This document shows, piece by piece, positions 43,628 to 53,074 of a stretch of DNA of 64,000 bases. The stretch lies in the NCBI RefSeq assembly GCF_009674625.1, contig NZ_WKJQ01000001.1, positions 2,356,001-2,420,000 on the forward strand, given 5' to 3'. The notes below the pieces were generated by a model. That model was not told the origin of the DNA and ran no database searches. It was given only the letters and a program-made list of their open reading frames with translations. Source of the stretch: Haloferax marinum (GTDB taxonomy: Archaea; Halobacteriota; Halobacteria; Halobacteriales; Haloferacaceae). Made by a program: the position numbers and the translations under genes. Position 1 is the stretch's first letter; each line of letters begins with the position of its first letter.

Positions 43628-45541
43628 GTGATATACCGATTGAGGAATGCAATCGAAAACAAACATTTTCTGGCGTCCGTTCTTATCGCCGTTGGAGTCT
43701 TTGGTGCGGTTGTGGCGTTTATGTCTCCCAACGCATACACAGTTGCCCTTCCCCCTGCAATTGTCATTGCAGGCTTCTGTTTATTTTGGACTTCTGATGC
43801 AGACCTTCCGGTTCTGCCGATCGGTCCTAAACCTGCTCTTATTTTCTGGTTTATTGCAGGCTCTCTAAATATATTGATATTTGTCGGCTCCGATTGGACA
43901 CGGACTATTTTTGTCCATTATGCAACCGTTCTGTGGCTCATTACCACCGGAATTGCGGTGTTCTCAATTTCAATTAGGGCAATTCCGCTGATTGTGGGAT
44001 GGGCCACTGCACATCGTATCATGATATACTACAGCAGCTGGGATCCACTCGGAAATGATACTTTATTCCACCTTCACCATGCCGGGGAAATTGTTCGTAT
44101 TGGATACGTGGGATCCCTATCTACATCGAAATACGCATACACACCACTGTTCCACGTTGGTACTGCAATCTCCGGCATAATCGGAAACATCTCGATGGAA
44201 TCTGCAGGTTTTCTGTCTATTGGAATTCTAGCAGTAATTATCCCCATCCTCGTCGCGGCTCATCTTGGAAAGTTGCTATGGTCTCCAAAAATTGGCGCTG
44301 TAGCTGGATTTCTTGTTCCGCTTGGTGACTTTACAATAGCTTGGTCTGTGCGCCCTACTCCAACAACGCTCGGGTACTTGTTCTTTGTAATCACATTCGG
44401 TGTCTTGTTGACATCTTTTCGCACACAGAGTAATGTCTTTGACAAAGTAAGTCTTGGTCGTGTCAGAATTAGTAAGTGGAAAGTCGTACTTCTAATCATC
44501 ATGATTGGTATGTATGCTACACACCAAATTTCAACGTTCATTTTAGTAATTTCTTTAGGATGCTTGATGTTGAGTTATAGATTGTTCAATCAAAACTACT
44601 TCATAATTATGGGGCGGATTTTTATCATATCTGGGGTGATAATGTCTGCTTGGTGGCTTGTTGTTAGGTACTCTGGACCTTCGAGTTCACTAGAATTCTT
44701 AGTAGTTGTTTTAGTGAATTTAATAACTAGACTTATCGAGACCTCTACTGGAGCAGTTTCAGAACCAACTGGCGAATTCGTCCTTTCCGGAGCACGTGCT
44801 CTTACGGTCTACCAGTCGTTTGGACTATCCATACTCCTTGGCCTTGCATCGTTAGGAGGGGGAATCTGGTTATCATCTTCAAAATCTCAACGAGAGGGAT
44901 TAGCCATCTCGGTTGTCGGAGGCTCCTTAGCATTCTTCGCATTTGCTGGTCCACTGATTGGTATTAATTTCTTGATTCCGAGGCGATGGTTCGTATTCTT
45001 CTATTTCCCTGCCTCAATCCTAGCTGCGGTTGGATTACGTGGCCTGTTGAGAGTCCGTGTTCCTACGATATTGAGCAGCCGAGTGTCGCTAGGTGCGACA
45101 ATGCGAACCATAATGGCTATTCTTGTAATATCATCTATGTTCGTTGGTATGGGGTGGAATTATATGGGTGCCATGGACAACCCACCATTAGATAAAGCTC
45201 CTGGGTCAGATCGACACATCACAACAGCAAGTGAGCAACATCTCTACTCTTTCGTTGTCTCATATCGAAGCGGAGAGACAAGTATTGTTGCTGACTTTCG
45301 AGCGCATCAATTACTAGTCAGACATTATAGGGTTAATGCTCTTCATCTGAGGTTAAAAAATAATAAAATCCTTCATTCTGGTCGACTACTGGCAGTTGAC
45401 AGAAAGTATGCCCATTCAAAACATGCAGGGTACTACGTCTGGTCGCATAATACTTGGTGGCGTGTCTATGGACCAGTCTCGTTCCCACGTGGGTCAAAAC
45501 CTTACGATAATGGTGATGGAAGTCTTTTGTGGGCCCCTTAA
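43628..45541 (+). CDS. Polytopic GT-C-like membrane protein
   Basis: The protein has about 637 residues from a GTG at 43628; a TTG at 43607 is the other candidate. It has about twelve hydrophobic segments, then a soluble C-terminal domain (about 535-637). The first large loop carries GNDTLFHLHHAGE, resembling the Asp/His catalytic loop of GT-C enzymes such as STT3, PMT and AglB-like transferases. No WWDYG motif is seen, so it is not a typical oligosaccharyltransferase. It may be a lipid-carrier-dependent transferase or a polymerase. Confidence 0.65.
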   Translation: MIYRLRNAIENKHFLASVLIAVGVFGAVVAFMSPNAYTVALPPAIVIAGFCLFWTSDADLPVLPIGPKPALIFWFIAGSLNILIFVGSDWTRTIFVHYATVLWLITTGIAVFSISIRAIPLIVGWATAHRIMIYYSSWDPLGNDTLFHLHHAGEIVRIGYVGSLSTSKYAYTPLFHVGTAISGIIGNISMESAGFLSIGILAVIIPILVAAHLGKLLWSPKIGAVAGFLVPLGDFTIAWSVRPTPTTLGYLFFVITFGVLLTSFRTQSNVFDKVSLGRVRISKWKVVLLIIMIGMYATHQISTFILVISLGCLMLSYRLFNQNYFIIMGRIFIISGVIMSAWWLVVRYSGPSSSLEFLVVVLVNLITRLIETSTGAVSEPTGEFVLSGARALTVYQSFGLSILLGLASLGGGIWLSSSKSQREGLAISVVGGSLAFFAFAGPLIGINFLIPRRWFVFFYFPASILAAVGLRGLLRVRVPTILSSRVSLGATMRTIMAILVISSMFVGMGWNYMGAMDNPPLDKAPGSDRHITTASEQHLYSFVVSYRSGETSIVADFRAHQLLVRHYRVNALHLRLKNNKILHSGRLLAVDRKYAHSKHAGYYVWSHNTWWRVYGPVSFPRGSKPYDNGDGSLLWAP

Positions 45542-45638
45542 TGAAATATAGTATAAATTGATGTGTGAAATGGAATGACTCAGTGGTTAACAGAACGGTC
45601 AATATTGTATGCCTTTTCGTTTATAATAGTACAACCAT

Positions 45639-46715
45639 TCATGCTAGTTCAAGAACATCGTCGAGTATCTCCTTGGCTCTTGATTTAAACGTGTGATCTC
45701 GTCTAGCGGTTATATGCCCCTGTTGGGCAATCGAATGTCTCTCATTGGGGTTTTTCAGATAGTATCGTATTTTTTCAATCAAATCATCTGAACTATAATA
45801 GCATACTAAGTCCTTATTATTCTCGAATAAATTAGTGATTTGACTGTTCTGGTCGACAAGCTGGAATCCACCTGCACCTAGTATTTCAAACGTTCTTGGG
45901 TTCACAGCTTTTGAGGCATCAGGACGATGGATATTCAGGCAAATAGATGACGAATTATACAACTCAGATACTCTTTTTTGACCAATATTATAATTATTCA
46001 AGCTTTTGTCTATTTTTCTACGTTTAATTTTAAATTCGACTACTGACTTTGGATTAGACCAATTCCAATTACTGCCCCATATCTCAACGTTTTTGTTTGG
46101 AAAACTATTAATTACTTTATTTAATATCTTTATTCTATTTTTATATAATTTACCAACGAAAACTATGTCTGTGTCTCTTTTTGAATAATCTTTTGCGGAA
46201 TAGTTCTCATCGTCGAAAGCCATTGGCAAAAATTTGCATGATATTCCCCGGGAGTTCAGGTATTCCACATCTGTAGCGTCGAACAGGTAAAATAGGTCAC
46301 TTAATGCCCCGATTTCAGTAGCATTTGGACAGTGAGATAAATCATCGTATATCCATGTGACAATTACTGTGTCGGTCTCTTCTTGGATTTTCTGAACTGT
46401 AGAAGGCTGAACAAGGTCCCCCCGAATTATCAATAAGATGTCTGGCAAGCTCTCTTCAATTAAATTTAATAATTCCTCGTTATACTTACCAACTTCAAAT
46501 CGGTGTTGTTGCAACTGGTATTCATGTCGTTCTCCTAATGAATCAAACCCAGATATTTTTGATTTTAAATATGATAGATACTTGGTGAGATTTTTTGAAT
46601 ATATTTCTGGCCACTGATGGAGAATAATGTTTGCCCCACACCTCCTAAACCCATTAGAGATTGATTTCACGTAACCATGGTGGTTTGGCCCTGAGACTAT
46701 GACATCCATGTTCAT
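45639..46715 (-). CDS. CgeB/DUF3880-type glycosyltransferase
   Basis: The 358-residue protein has an N-terminal DUF3880-like half and a C-terminal glycosyltransferase half with VFVGKLYKNR and PRTFEILGAGGFQL, as in CgeB/spore-maturation type transferases. It is very rich in Ile, Lys and Asn and strongly AT-rich, unlike most genes here, pointing to acquisition from elsewhere. It is convergent with the GT-C-like gene. Confidence 0.78.
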   Translation of the reverse strand: MNMDVIVSGPNHHGYVKSISNGFRRCGANIILHQWPEIYSKNLTKYLSYLKSKISGFDSLGERHEYQLQQHRFEVGKYNEELLNLIEESLPDILLIIRGDLVQPSTVQKIQEETDTVIVTWIYDDLSHCPNATEIGALSDLFYLFDATDVEYLNSRGISCKFLPMAFDDENYSAKDYSKRDTDIVFVGKLYKNRIKILNKVINSFPNKNVEIWGSNWNWSNPKSVVEFKIKRRKIDKSLNNYNIGQKRVSELYNSSSICLNIHRPDASKAVNPRTFEILGAGGFQLVDQNSQITNLFENNKDLVCYYSSDDLIEKIRYYLKNPNERHSIAQQGHITARRDHTFKSRAKEILDDVLELA

Positions 46716-47062
46716 AAATTCAAATATTCATTCATAAAGTCTTTACTGCATAATATATTGGTGAATTACCACTTCCGGTTTTGCCAATTTGAGGAACGAA
46801 CTGGTCGTTGGGGCAGTATGAACGGTGTTCACTGTTCAGTTTCACGTTACCGGTTCGGCGATTTTTACAAAGAAAAAACTGGGAACCGACCGCTTCCATA
46901 ATTCATTGGTGGATAGCAACGCGAGCGCCGGAGGGTTGGTTCATACCACTCGCATAAGACGTATCTTTCAACGACTGGGTCAAGCGCTCAAAGGGCGAAC
47001 ACAGCTTTACGAGGTACTATCTAGGCAGTACACATGCAAAAATTCCAAAGGACCTCCGCCAG
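46716..47062. other. Intergenic region with possible transposase remnant
   Basis: No intact gene. A plus-strand open frame at 46825-47079 (84 codons, including IFQRLGQALKGRTQLYEVL) overlaps the flippase end and might be a remnant of an inserted element, but I cannot name it. Its G+C content is higher than that of the glycosyltransferase gene on its left. The region also contains the promoter of the gene at 46715. Confidence 0.3.
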
Positions 47063-48616
47063 CTACTCTTCAGAATTGAGTACTGCCACCCCATCTCCCG
47101 GTGAAATTATGGTTTGTACAACGGAGAACCCGAGTCGATCATCAATTCGGCTAGCAACCTGAAAATCATCCTCAGAAAATCCATTAAATAGGCGTAGCCC
47201 CAAAACGAATGTACCCACGACGGTGGGTGGTAAAATGAGGGCTGTGGGGAACTTCCCCAAATTGAGAAAGACAATAGCCCAGCCTATTATGCAGGAGGGT
47301 ATAATCCCGAGCCAGACCCTGAATAGTTTATTAGTATACGGCGTCACCGAACGTAAAAAGTGAATTTCGAGAACACCAATAGCACCCCCCACAGCAAGTG
47401 CGGTACCTGTTGCTATTCCTGCTCCAAGAATCCCCAAAGTTGGTATTAGAACGAAGTTTAGCAATGTGTTGGTGCAAACGAGCACAGCAGTGTTGAAAAG
47501 TGTGAGTCTGGTATGTCCAAGCCCTTCTAGGACCATTCCTTCTGGCCCGAAAGATGCGTTAATGAGATAGCCGACCAGTAGCGTGACTAGTGCAGTCGCT
47601 GCAATAGAGTATTCACTGGTGAAAAATATTGATAGATAGGTTTTTGGAGCCAATATTAGTGTGAGTGCAATTGGTAATGTAAGCATGGTAACCCACCGCG
47701 TCGCTAGCTGGTACCGACTCTCGAGGAGAGCGGAATCGGATTGATTCTCAGCAATCATGGGCTTAAATATCGGTGTAATTGCACTGAGAACAATGAGTAA
47801 ATTGCCGGATAGTAGGTATGCCACTCGATATTGTCCTACTTCGGTAGAACTGTAAAAGTAACCAATCACAAAATAATCGATTTGACCAACGAGTGAATAC
47901 AGAACTCCAGCAAACACCAAGGGAACAGAGTATGACACAAGGTCTTTGTTTGAGACATTCTTCGAATCTGTATTCAGTATCCAGCCAGCTTCATAAAATA
48001 ATAATATTGACCCAAGTAAGATTGCGATTAATAGTCCAAATATCTGGCCAGCAATGAGTCCAAACACCCCATATCCCGCGAATACAAGACCTGCTGCGCC
48101 AATCGTACGCACGAGCGGATTGAGCAAATCGCGCATTAGGACACGGCATTCCATCTTTTTTATACTATTGAATGAAGAACTTAGGATTTTGTAAACCGTG
48201 TATAGCGGAATTAAGGCGGCTAGGTATGGTATGAATCCTACCAGCTCGGGCTCCTGAAACAGCGCCGAGACCTGTTCTTTAACTGAAATTAAAATCAACG
48301 AACCAATTAAAGATGTAAATATGCCAATTGAAAATACAGTTATGAGTGTACTTTTTGCGTGTCCGTATTCAGATTGGTTTAAAAATTTGGGGATAAAATA
48401 GTCCAATGAGCGGTTGATATTCAAACTAGTAAAACCCTGGACAAACATTACAATCGAGATTCCTAAGGTAAACAAACCATATTCAGATGGAGAGACCAAT
48501 CGGGTTGCCACAATAACAAAAATAAAACCGAGACTTTTGCCACACACTTTACCAAATAGGCTGATACCTCCCTGGCTTGCAAGTGTAAAAATGCTACTAT
48601 CTTTCTGATCTTCCAT
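47063..48616 (-). CDS. Polysaccharide flippase, Wzx/MATE-like
   Basis: The 517-residue protein has about 14 hydrophobic segments and the N-terminal features of the polysaccharide-biosynthesis (MVF/MATE) flippases: GGISLFGKVCGKSLGF and VSPSEYGLFTLG. It should move a lipid-linked sugar chain across the membrane to the outside, as AglR is thought to do in Haloferax. It is followed, four bases upstream on the same strand, by the phosphohydrolase gene. Confidence 0.85.
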   Translation of the reverse strand: MEDQKDSSIFTLASQGGISLFGKVCGKSLGFIFVIVATRLVSPSEYGLFTLGISIVMFVQGFTSLNINRSLDYFIPKFLNQSEYGHAKSTLITVFSIGIFTSLIGSLILISVKEQVSALFQEPELVGFIPYLAALIPLYTVYKILSSSFNSIKKMECRVLMRDLLNPLVRTIGAAGLVFAGYGVFGLIAGQIFGLLIAILLGSILLFYEAGWILNTDSKNVSNKDLVSYSVPLVFAGVLYSLVGQIDYFVIGYFYSSTEVGQYRVAYLLSGNLLIVLSAITPIFKPMIAENQSDSALLESRYQLATRWVTMLTLPIALTLILAPKTYLSIFFTSEYSIAATALVTLLVGYLINASFGPEGMVLEGLGHTRLTLFNTAVLVCTNTLLNFVLIPTLGILGAGIATGTALAVGGAIGVLEIHFLRSVTPYTNKLFRVWLGIIPSCIIGWAIVFLNLGKFPTALILPPTVVGTFVLGLRLFNGFSEDDFQVASRIDDRLGFSVVQTIISPGDGVAVLNSEE

Positions 48617-48619
48617 CTG

Positions 48620-50257
48620 TCAGCCAAGATATCCCATGTCGCTCAACCGTTTTTCAATTTCCGCTTCTTCATCATCGCTCCATTGTCGTCCACCTCTGTT
48701 TGACCGCCCATACTGGTCTGACTTCTTGATGTCTTTTTGGTTTAAAATTCTGCTTGAAAGTGCACTTTTCATAACAGACCCATCGATCACGTTTGGGATT
48801 GGACAATCTTGAAGGTGCAATAATGTTGGTGCAATATCCAAAACATTTGCTCCATCGAAAGTCCCTGATCTGAATGATGGGCCGCTCGCGATTAATATCC
48901 CCTCTGATCTGTGGTCTCCTGACCTATCATGTTTGTTCTGTGCTGAAGATTGCAGAAGCGACTCTGAGTATCCTCCCTTCAACGTACAGTTTGGAACTGT
49001 CCGGACAATCAAGTCTGGCGCATCATCTAATTTCCACCCCTCAAATTCCTCATCACTTCGGATCACGCTCTCCACAAGTTTCTCACCGGTTTCTGGATGC
49101 TTTATCGAACATATTGACTCACAAACTTCTTCGACAATTTCGTCGTACTGTTCTGGGCTGACTTTCCCTTTACTAAATCTATTTTTTAGATTAATATACA
49201 GTGCTTGTCCAGATAACGTCGTAAAGAATGCTGTTGTATCTCTCCAAACCATGTTTCGGTGTGGCTCGTGTCGGAGGTTGCTTCCGAATAAGAACCAAGA
49301 TTCTGGAAGAACTGATTTAATGATACTGTCTAAACCAACTTGGTTCATAACGTGCCATCCCTCCACAACTATTGTTGAAAGGGCACTTTTAGCAATATTA
49401 TTCTTAGAACCTGGCGATTTCCTCACAAGAAGTCCTTCTCTTTCTAGCCATTCATCGATGTATATGTCGTGTGAAAGTGGACCAAAACCGTGATCTGATA
49501 TTACTACGACATCACAGTTATCCCCAGTTTCTTCCAGCAACTCACCGATTCCCTGATCAACGGTCTGGTAGTACTCTTCAATCGCTCCTGATAGTGGTGA
49601 CTCAGGATCATAGCGTGGGTGCGTTTCATCGAAATACTTCCAAAAAAAGTGTTGTATCCGGTCTGAGCCGTCATAGACCGTCATTGAGAAGTCTGTTTCA
49701 TTCTTTCGAATGAGTTCAAGAAAGATTTCAGTTTGGCGCTCAGCAACTTCGATTAAATTCTGTTTGAATGCTTCGTAGTCCCCTGCTTGCTGTAAGGACC
49801 AATCTTCGAACAAATCTTCAACAGGCCCTACATCCTCCAAGAGCGACTCAGGAGTCGCAAAATCTTTAACGGTGTTTGGTGTTGGAAACCCAGTGACCAT
49901 AAACCCGTCAACGTCTTCCGGCGGATATGTGAAGGGAACCTTGAATAACCCGGTTGTTGTTCCTTCATTGTTCATAATTTCCCAAAATGGTGTTGCACTC
50001 CGATCTGACGAGTTGATTGAACGTCTGTTGTAGTTCTCGTCAAAAGTACTGAAATCAAAGATGCCATGCTTGCCTGGATTGGTTCCTGTTTGGATTGAAG
50101 TCCAAGCAGGAGGAGAAACAGGTGGTGTAATTGACTCTAGTGGCCCAGAAACACCCTCCTGTTTGAGTTGAGCTATATTAGGCAACTTCCCTTCTTGAAT
50201 TAAGGGATTAATTACGTCCCACTCTCCACCATCAAGTCCAATGACGAGAGTATCCAT
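48620..50257 (-). CDS. Alkaline-phosphatase-superfamily phosphohydrolase
   Basis: The 545-residue protein of the type I phosphodiesterase/AP superfamily starts MDTLVIGLDGGEW with the first metal Asp; the nucleophile Thr lies in PAWTSIQTGTNPGKHG, and VVISDHGFGP supplies Asp and His. Proteins of this group are frequent in archaeal surface-glycan clusters and may hydrolyse lipid-linked intermediates, but no substrate is established. It is the first gene of a two-gene minus-strand unit with the flippase. Confidence 0.8.
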   Translation of the reverse strand: MDTLVIGLDGGEWDVINPLIQEGKLPNIAQLKQEGVSGPLESITPPVSPPAWTSIQTGTNPGKHGIFDFSTFDENYNRRSINSSDRSATPFWEIMNNEGTTTGLFKVPFTYPPEDVDGFMVTGFPTPNTVKDFATPESLLEDVGPVEDLFEDWSLQQAGDYEAFKQNLIEVAERQTEIFLELIRKNETDFSMTVYDGSDRIQHFFWKYFDETHPRYDPESPLSGAIEEYYQTVDQGIGELLEETGDNCDVVVISDHGFGPLSHDIYIDEWLEREGLLVRKSPGSKNNIAKSALSTIVVEGWHVMNQVGLDSIIKSVLPESWFLFGSNLRHEPHRNMVWRDTTAFFTTLSGQALYINLKNRFSKGKVSPEQYDEIVEEVCESICSIKHPETGEKLVESVIRSDEEFEGWKLDDAPDLIVRTVPNCTLKGGYSESLLQSSAQNKHDRSGDHRSEGILIASGPSFRSGTFDGANVLDIAPTLLHLQDCPIPNVIDGSVMKSALSSRILNQKDIKKSDQYGRSNRGGRQWSDDEEAEIEKRLSDMGYLG

Positions 50258-50341
50258 GTAAGTAACGTCTTCTCATCAATACATATGAATCCTTAGGTAT
50301 ACATCGTAAAGCAAATACTCCAACGTTGGGAGGAACAATTG
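50258..50341. promoter_or_regulatory. Divergent promoter region between phosphohydrolase and rmlC
   Basis: An 84-base divergent gap. It is AT-rich in the left half and must hold start sites in both directions, but no box can be assigned with certainty. Confidence 0.3.
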
Positions 50342-50806
50342 ATGATCCACGACGTCGAAGTCCGCGACCTCCAAGTCAACACCGACGAACGCGGCCACCT
50401 CGTTGAAGTATTCCGAAGAGACTGGGATGAATACGAAATCGACCCGGAGATGTCCTACTACTCGATGACGTACCCCGGAGTCGTCAGAGCCTGGCATCGC
50501 CATCTCGAAGGCCAAATCGACCACTTCGCATGCCCCAAAGGCCGCATCAAGGTCGCAATCTATGACGACCGAGACGACTCGCCCACAAAGGGCAAACTTG
50601 ACGAGTTCATCATCGGTGAACACAACCAGCAAGTCATCCGCATCCCTGGCGATTGCTGGCACGGCTTCAAGGCTATCGGTGACGAGCCGGCGTTCCTCAT
50701 CAACTACCCTACGAATCTCTATGACTACGAAGACCCCGACGAAGAGCGAATTCCGTACGACGATGAACGGATTCCGTACGACTGGAACGCCGAGGTTCAC
50801 GGATGA
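50342..50806 (+). CDS. rmlC: dTDP-4-dehydrorhamnose 3,5-epimerase family protein
   Basis: The protein has 154 residues from the ATG at 50342; the preceding TTG is less likely. It has the cupin features of RmlC: DERGHLVEVFRRDW, the catalytic His in RAWHRHLEGQIDHF, and a C-terminal tail with two similar blocks (EERIPYDDERIPYDW). RmlC epimerises dTDP-4-keto-6-deoxyglucose. It starts the plus-strand rml group and is shorter than bacterial RmlC (about 180). Confidence 0.85.
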   Translation: MIHDVEVRDLQVNTDERGHLVEVFRRDWDEYEIDPEMSYYSMTYPGVVRAWHRHLEGQIDHFACPKGRIKVAIYDDRDDSPTKGKLDEFIIGEHNQQVIRIPGDCWHGFKAIGDEPAFLINYPTNLYDYEDPDEERIPYDDERIPYDWNAEVHG

Positions 50807-50840
50807 GACCCAAACAGACAGCAATAGTGGGGTCACAAAC

Positions 50841-50849
50841 ATATTTAAC
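50841..50849 (+). promoter_or_regulatory. TATA box for rmlA
   Basis: ATATTTAAC lies 27-35 bases before the ATG at 50876, giving a nearly leaderless rmlA transcript. It supports the ATG at 50876 over the in-frame ATG at 50852. Confidence 0.5.
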
Positions 50850-50875
50850 ACATGATTGGAAAGTCACATCTGTCG

Positions 50876-51949
50876 ATGAAAGGCGTCTTACTGTCGGGAG
50901 GGACTGGGTCTCGACTTCGGCCCATCACCCACACCGGACCGAAGCAACTCGTCCCAGTGGCGAACAAACCGGTCCTCGAGTACGCAATCGAGGACCTCAA
51001 AGAAGCGGGCATCACCGAGATTGGAGTTATTCTTGGACACAAAGGTCGGGAGGAAATTCAAGACCTCCTCGGCGACGGCTCTGAGTACGGTGTCGAAATC
51101 ACGTACATTGTCCAGGGGAACCCACTCGGCCTCGCGCACGCGGCAGGGTGTGCGAAGGACTTCGTGGGCGACGACGACTTCGTGATGTACCTTGGCGACA
51201 ACATCCTCAAGCAGGGTGTCGTCGATCTTGTGGAGAGCTTTGAGTCGGGAGACCACGGGGCGGGTATCGCACTCCAAGAAGTAGACAACCCGCAGCAGTT
51301 CGGCATAGCGGACGTCGACTCGGCGGGCAACGTCACCGAACTCATCGAGAAACCCGACGAACCCCCGACGAACCTAGCACTCATCGGGATGTACGTCTTC
51401 TCGCCGGCGGTCTTCGACGCAATCGAGCGTTTAGAACCTTCGTGGCGCGGTGAACTCGAAATCACCGACGCGATTCAGACGCTCCTTGAAGACGGCTATG
51501 CAATCGACTCGCACGTCGTAGAAGGCTGGTGGAAAGACACTGGGAAACCCGAAGACATCCTCGAAGCGAACCAGCTCGTCCTAGAAGATAAGTCACTCCG
51601 GAAGGAAGGTACGATAGAATCCGATGCAACCGTCGACGGCCGTATCGAACTCCACGAGACGGCGACCGTTGAAGACGGCGCAGTCGTCCGTGGGCCTGTC
51701 TCTATCGCCGAAAAGACGGTCATCAAGTCGGGAACTTACGTCGGACCGTACACTTCGGTCGGTGCCAACTCGACGCTCGATGGCGTCCACATCGAGAACT
51801 CGGTCGTCATCGGTGATTCGATTATCGAGGCGTCCGGCCGAATCGTCGATAGCCTCCTTGGGAAAGGTGCGAACGTCGGCAGTGCTGACGAGTTCCTTCC
51901 GGAAGGTCGCCGGCTCATCGTTGGCGAAAATTCACAGCTGAAACTCTAA
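50876..51949 (+). CDS. rmlA: Glucose-1-phosphate thymidylyltransferase RmlA, long form
   Basis: The protein has 357 residues from the ATG at 50876. The nucleotidyltransferase domain has GGTGSRLRPIT, KQLVPVANKP, LGDNILKQG, EKPDEPPTN and EGWWKDTGKPED, as in RmlA. The extra C-terminal region of about 110 residues is a left-handed beta-helix, common in archaeal long forms. It makes dTDP-glucose, the first step to dTDP-rhamnose, followed by RmlB, RmlC and RmlD. Confidence 0.88.
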   Translation: MKGVLLSGGTGSRLRPITHTGPKQLVPVANKPVLEYAIEDLKEAGITEIGVILGHKGREEIQDLLGDGSEYGVEITYIVQGNPLGLAHAAGCAKDFVGDDDFVMYLGDNILKQGVVDLVESFESGDHGAGIALQEVDNPQQFGIADVDSAGNVTELIEKPDEPPTNLALIGMYVFSPAVFDAIERLEPSWRGELEITDAIQTLLEDGYAIDSHVVEGWWKDTGKPEDILEANQLVLEDKSLRKEGTIESDATVDGRIELHETATVEDGAVVRGPVSIAEKTVIKSGTYVGPYTSVGANSTLDGVHIENSVVIGDSIIEASGRIVDSLLGKGANVGSADEFLPEGRRLIVGENSQLKL

Positions 51950-51951
51950 CA

Positions 51952-52131
51952 ATGCAAATCATCACTCATGCTTGCACGAAGTGCGGTACCATCGTCTCTG
52001 CAAACGAACTCGAATCGAACCGCGTGATGAAGTGTCCCGGACTTGGCTGTCAGAACGTCGTTCGGTTCGACGACCTCCCTGCAGACGACCGTGAACACTT
52101 CATCGAGAACAGAGAACGCTACGACATATAA
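51952..52131 (+). CDS. Small zinc-ribbon protein in the rml cluster
   Basis: The gene, read directly from the sequence, encodes 59 residues: ATG at 51952, TAA at 52129-52131. It has CTKC (positions 8-11) and CPGLGC (28-33), giving a four-cysteine zinc site, with an acidic C-terminus. It begins two bases after the rmlA stop and overlaps the end of the convergent rmlD by 13 bases. It may be a regulator or a chaperone-like accessory of the pathway. Function is unknown. Confidence 0.75.
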   Translation: MQIITHACTKCGTIVSANELESNRVMKCPGLGCQNVVRFDDLPADDREHFIENRERYDI

Positions 52132-53021
52132 TCGCTGAACGAGCCTTCGATTGCGACGAGATCGTCTGCCAGCGTCGGCTGTGGACGTCCCAGTTCTTCT
52201 TCCACCTTGGAGACATCCAAGCACGAGTTTTGTGGTCGGGCTGCCTTACGGTTCAGGTCCGACATAGACGAAGACTCGATGAGTGCATCGTCGCCGCCGG
52301 TGAGGTTACAAATCTCCTCCCCAAACTCGTATGGTGTGACACAGGACCGACTCGTCACGTGGAACGTTCCAGTTGCGTCTGCTTCGAGCAGCGAGCGCGT
52401 CGTCTCTGCGACGTGACCTGCACGACTCGGTGTGAATTGCTGGTCTGTGAATAGCGGTACTTCGTCACCTGCCGCCAACGTCGATGCGACCCACTGTGGG
52501 AACCCAGTCAGTTCACCCGTGTCTCCTCGGGCTCCGTAGACGAACGATAGGCGGAGGATAAGCGCATCCGAGTCAGCATTACGAACGGATTCCTCTCCTG
52601 TAAGTTTCGAGGCACCGTATTCCTGAACAGGTCCATTCTCCCCGTCCTCTACGTACCGTTCGTCCGAGTCCCCGGCGAAGACGTAGTCAGTTGAGTAGTG
52701 GACGAAGTCGATATCTCGTTCGGCACAAACCTCGGCGATAGCACCTGGAGCAACACCGTTCACTTCGTTTGCGAGTTCAGAATTTGTCTCACATCCATCG
52801 ACATCGGTGAAGGCAGCACAGTTGACGACGGTGTCGACTTCGTAGTCACTGACGAGTGTTGCAACTCGCTCAGAATCTGTGATATCGACTTCATGAAGTG
52901 GAATATCGAACTGCGGCGGTTCTGAGTGATACCCACCGACCACGTCGAAACCCTGCCCGAGAAGCGTCTCCACCACGACGCTTCCGAGTAGTCCATTTGT
53001 CCCAGAAACCAGTGTGCGCAT
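52119..53021 (-). CDS. rmlD: dTDP-4-dehydrorhamnose reductase RmlD
   Basis: The 300-residue SDR-type reductase has GTNGLLGSVVVE, the catalytic YGASK near residue 137, and FVYGARG. It reduces the epimerised keto sugar to dTDP-L-rhamnose. The start is supported by GGAGGT four bases upstream (53025-53030, read on the minus strand). It is convergent with the small zinc-ribbon gene and divergent from rmlB. Confidence 0.88.
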   Translation of the reverse strand: MRTLVSGTNGLLGSVVVETLLGQGFDVVGGYHSEPPQFDIPLHEVDITDSERVATLVSDYEVDTVVNCAAFTDVDGCETNSELANEVNGVAPGAIAEVCAERDIDFVHYSTDYVFAGDSDERYVEDGENGPVQEYGASKLTGEESVRNADSDALILRLSFVYGARGDTGELTGFPQWVASTLAAGDEVPLFTDQQFTPSRAGHVAETTRSLLEADATGTFHVTSRSCVTPYEFGEEICNLTGGDDALIESSSMSDLNRKAARPQNSCLDVSKVEEELGRPQPTLADDLVAIEGSFSDYMS

Positions 53022-53074
53022 GCAACCTCCGTGTCGATGAAAATGTAAATATATACCGCCTCAGACATTCGTGT
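53022..53074. promoter_or_regulatory. Divergent rmlD/rmlB promoter
   Basis: The 53-base gap holds one AT-rich box (AAATATATACC, 53047-53057), centred about 23 bases before the rmlB ATG, and a GGAGGT ribosome site for rmlD at 53025-53030. The same box might serve both directions. Confidence 0.5.

Noticed and set aside
46825..47079. 84-codon frame as a gene
   Set aside because: It overlaps the end of the flippase gene, has no good start and no recognisable domain; at most a remnant.
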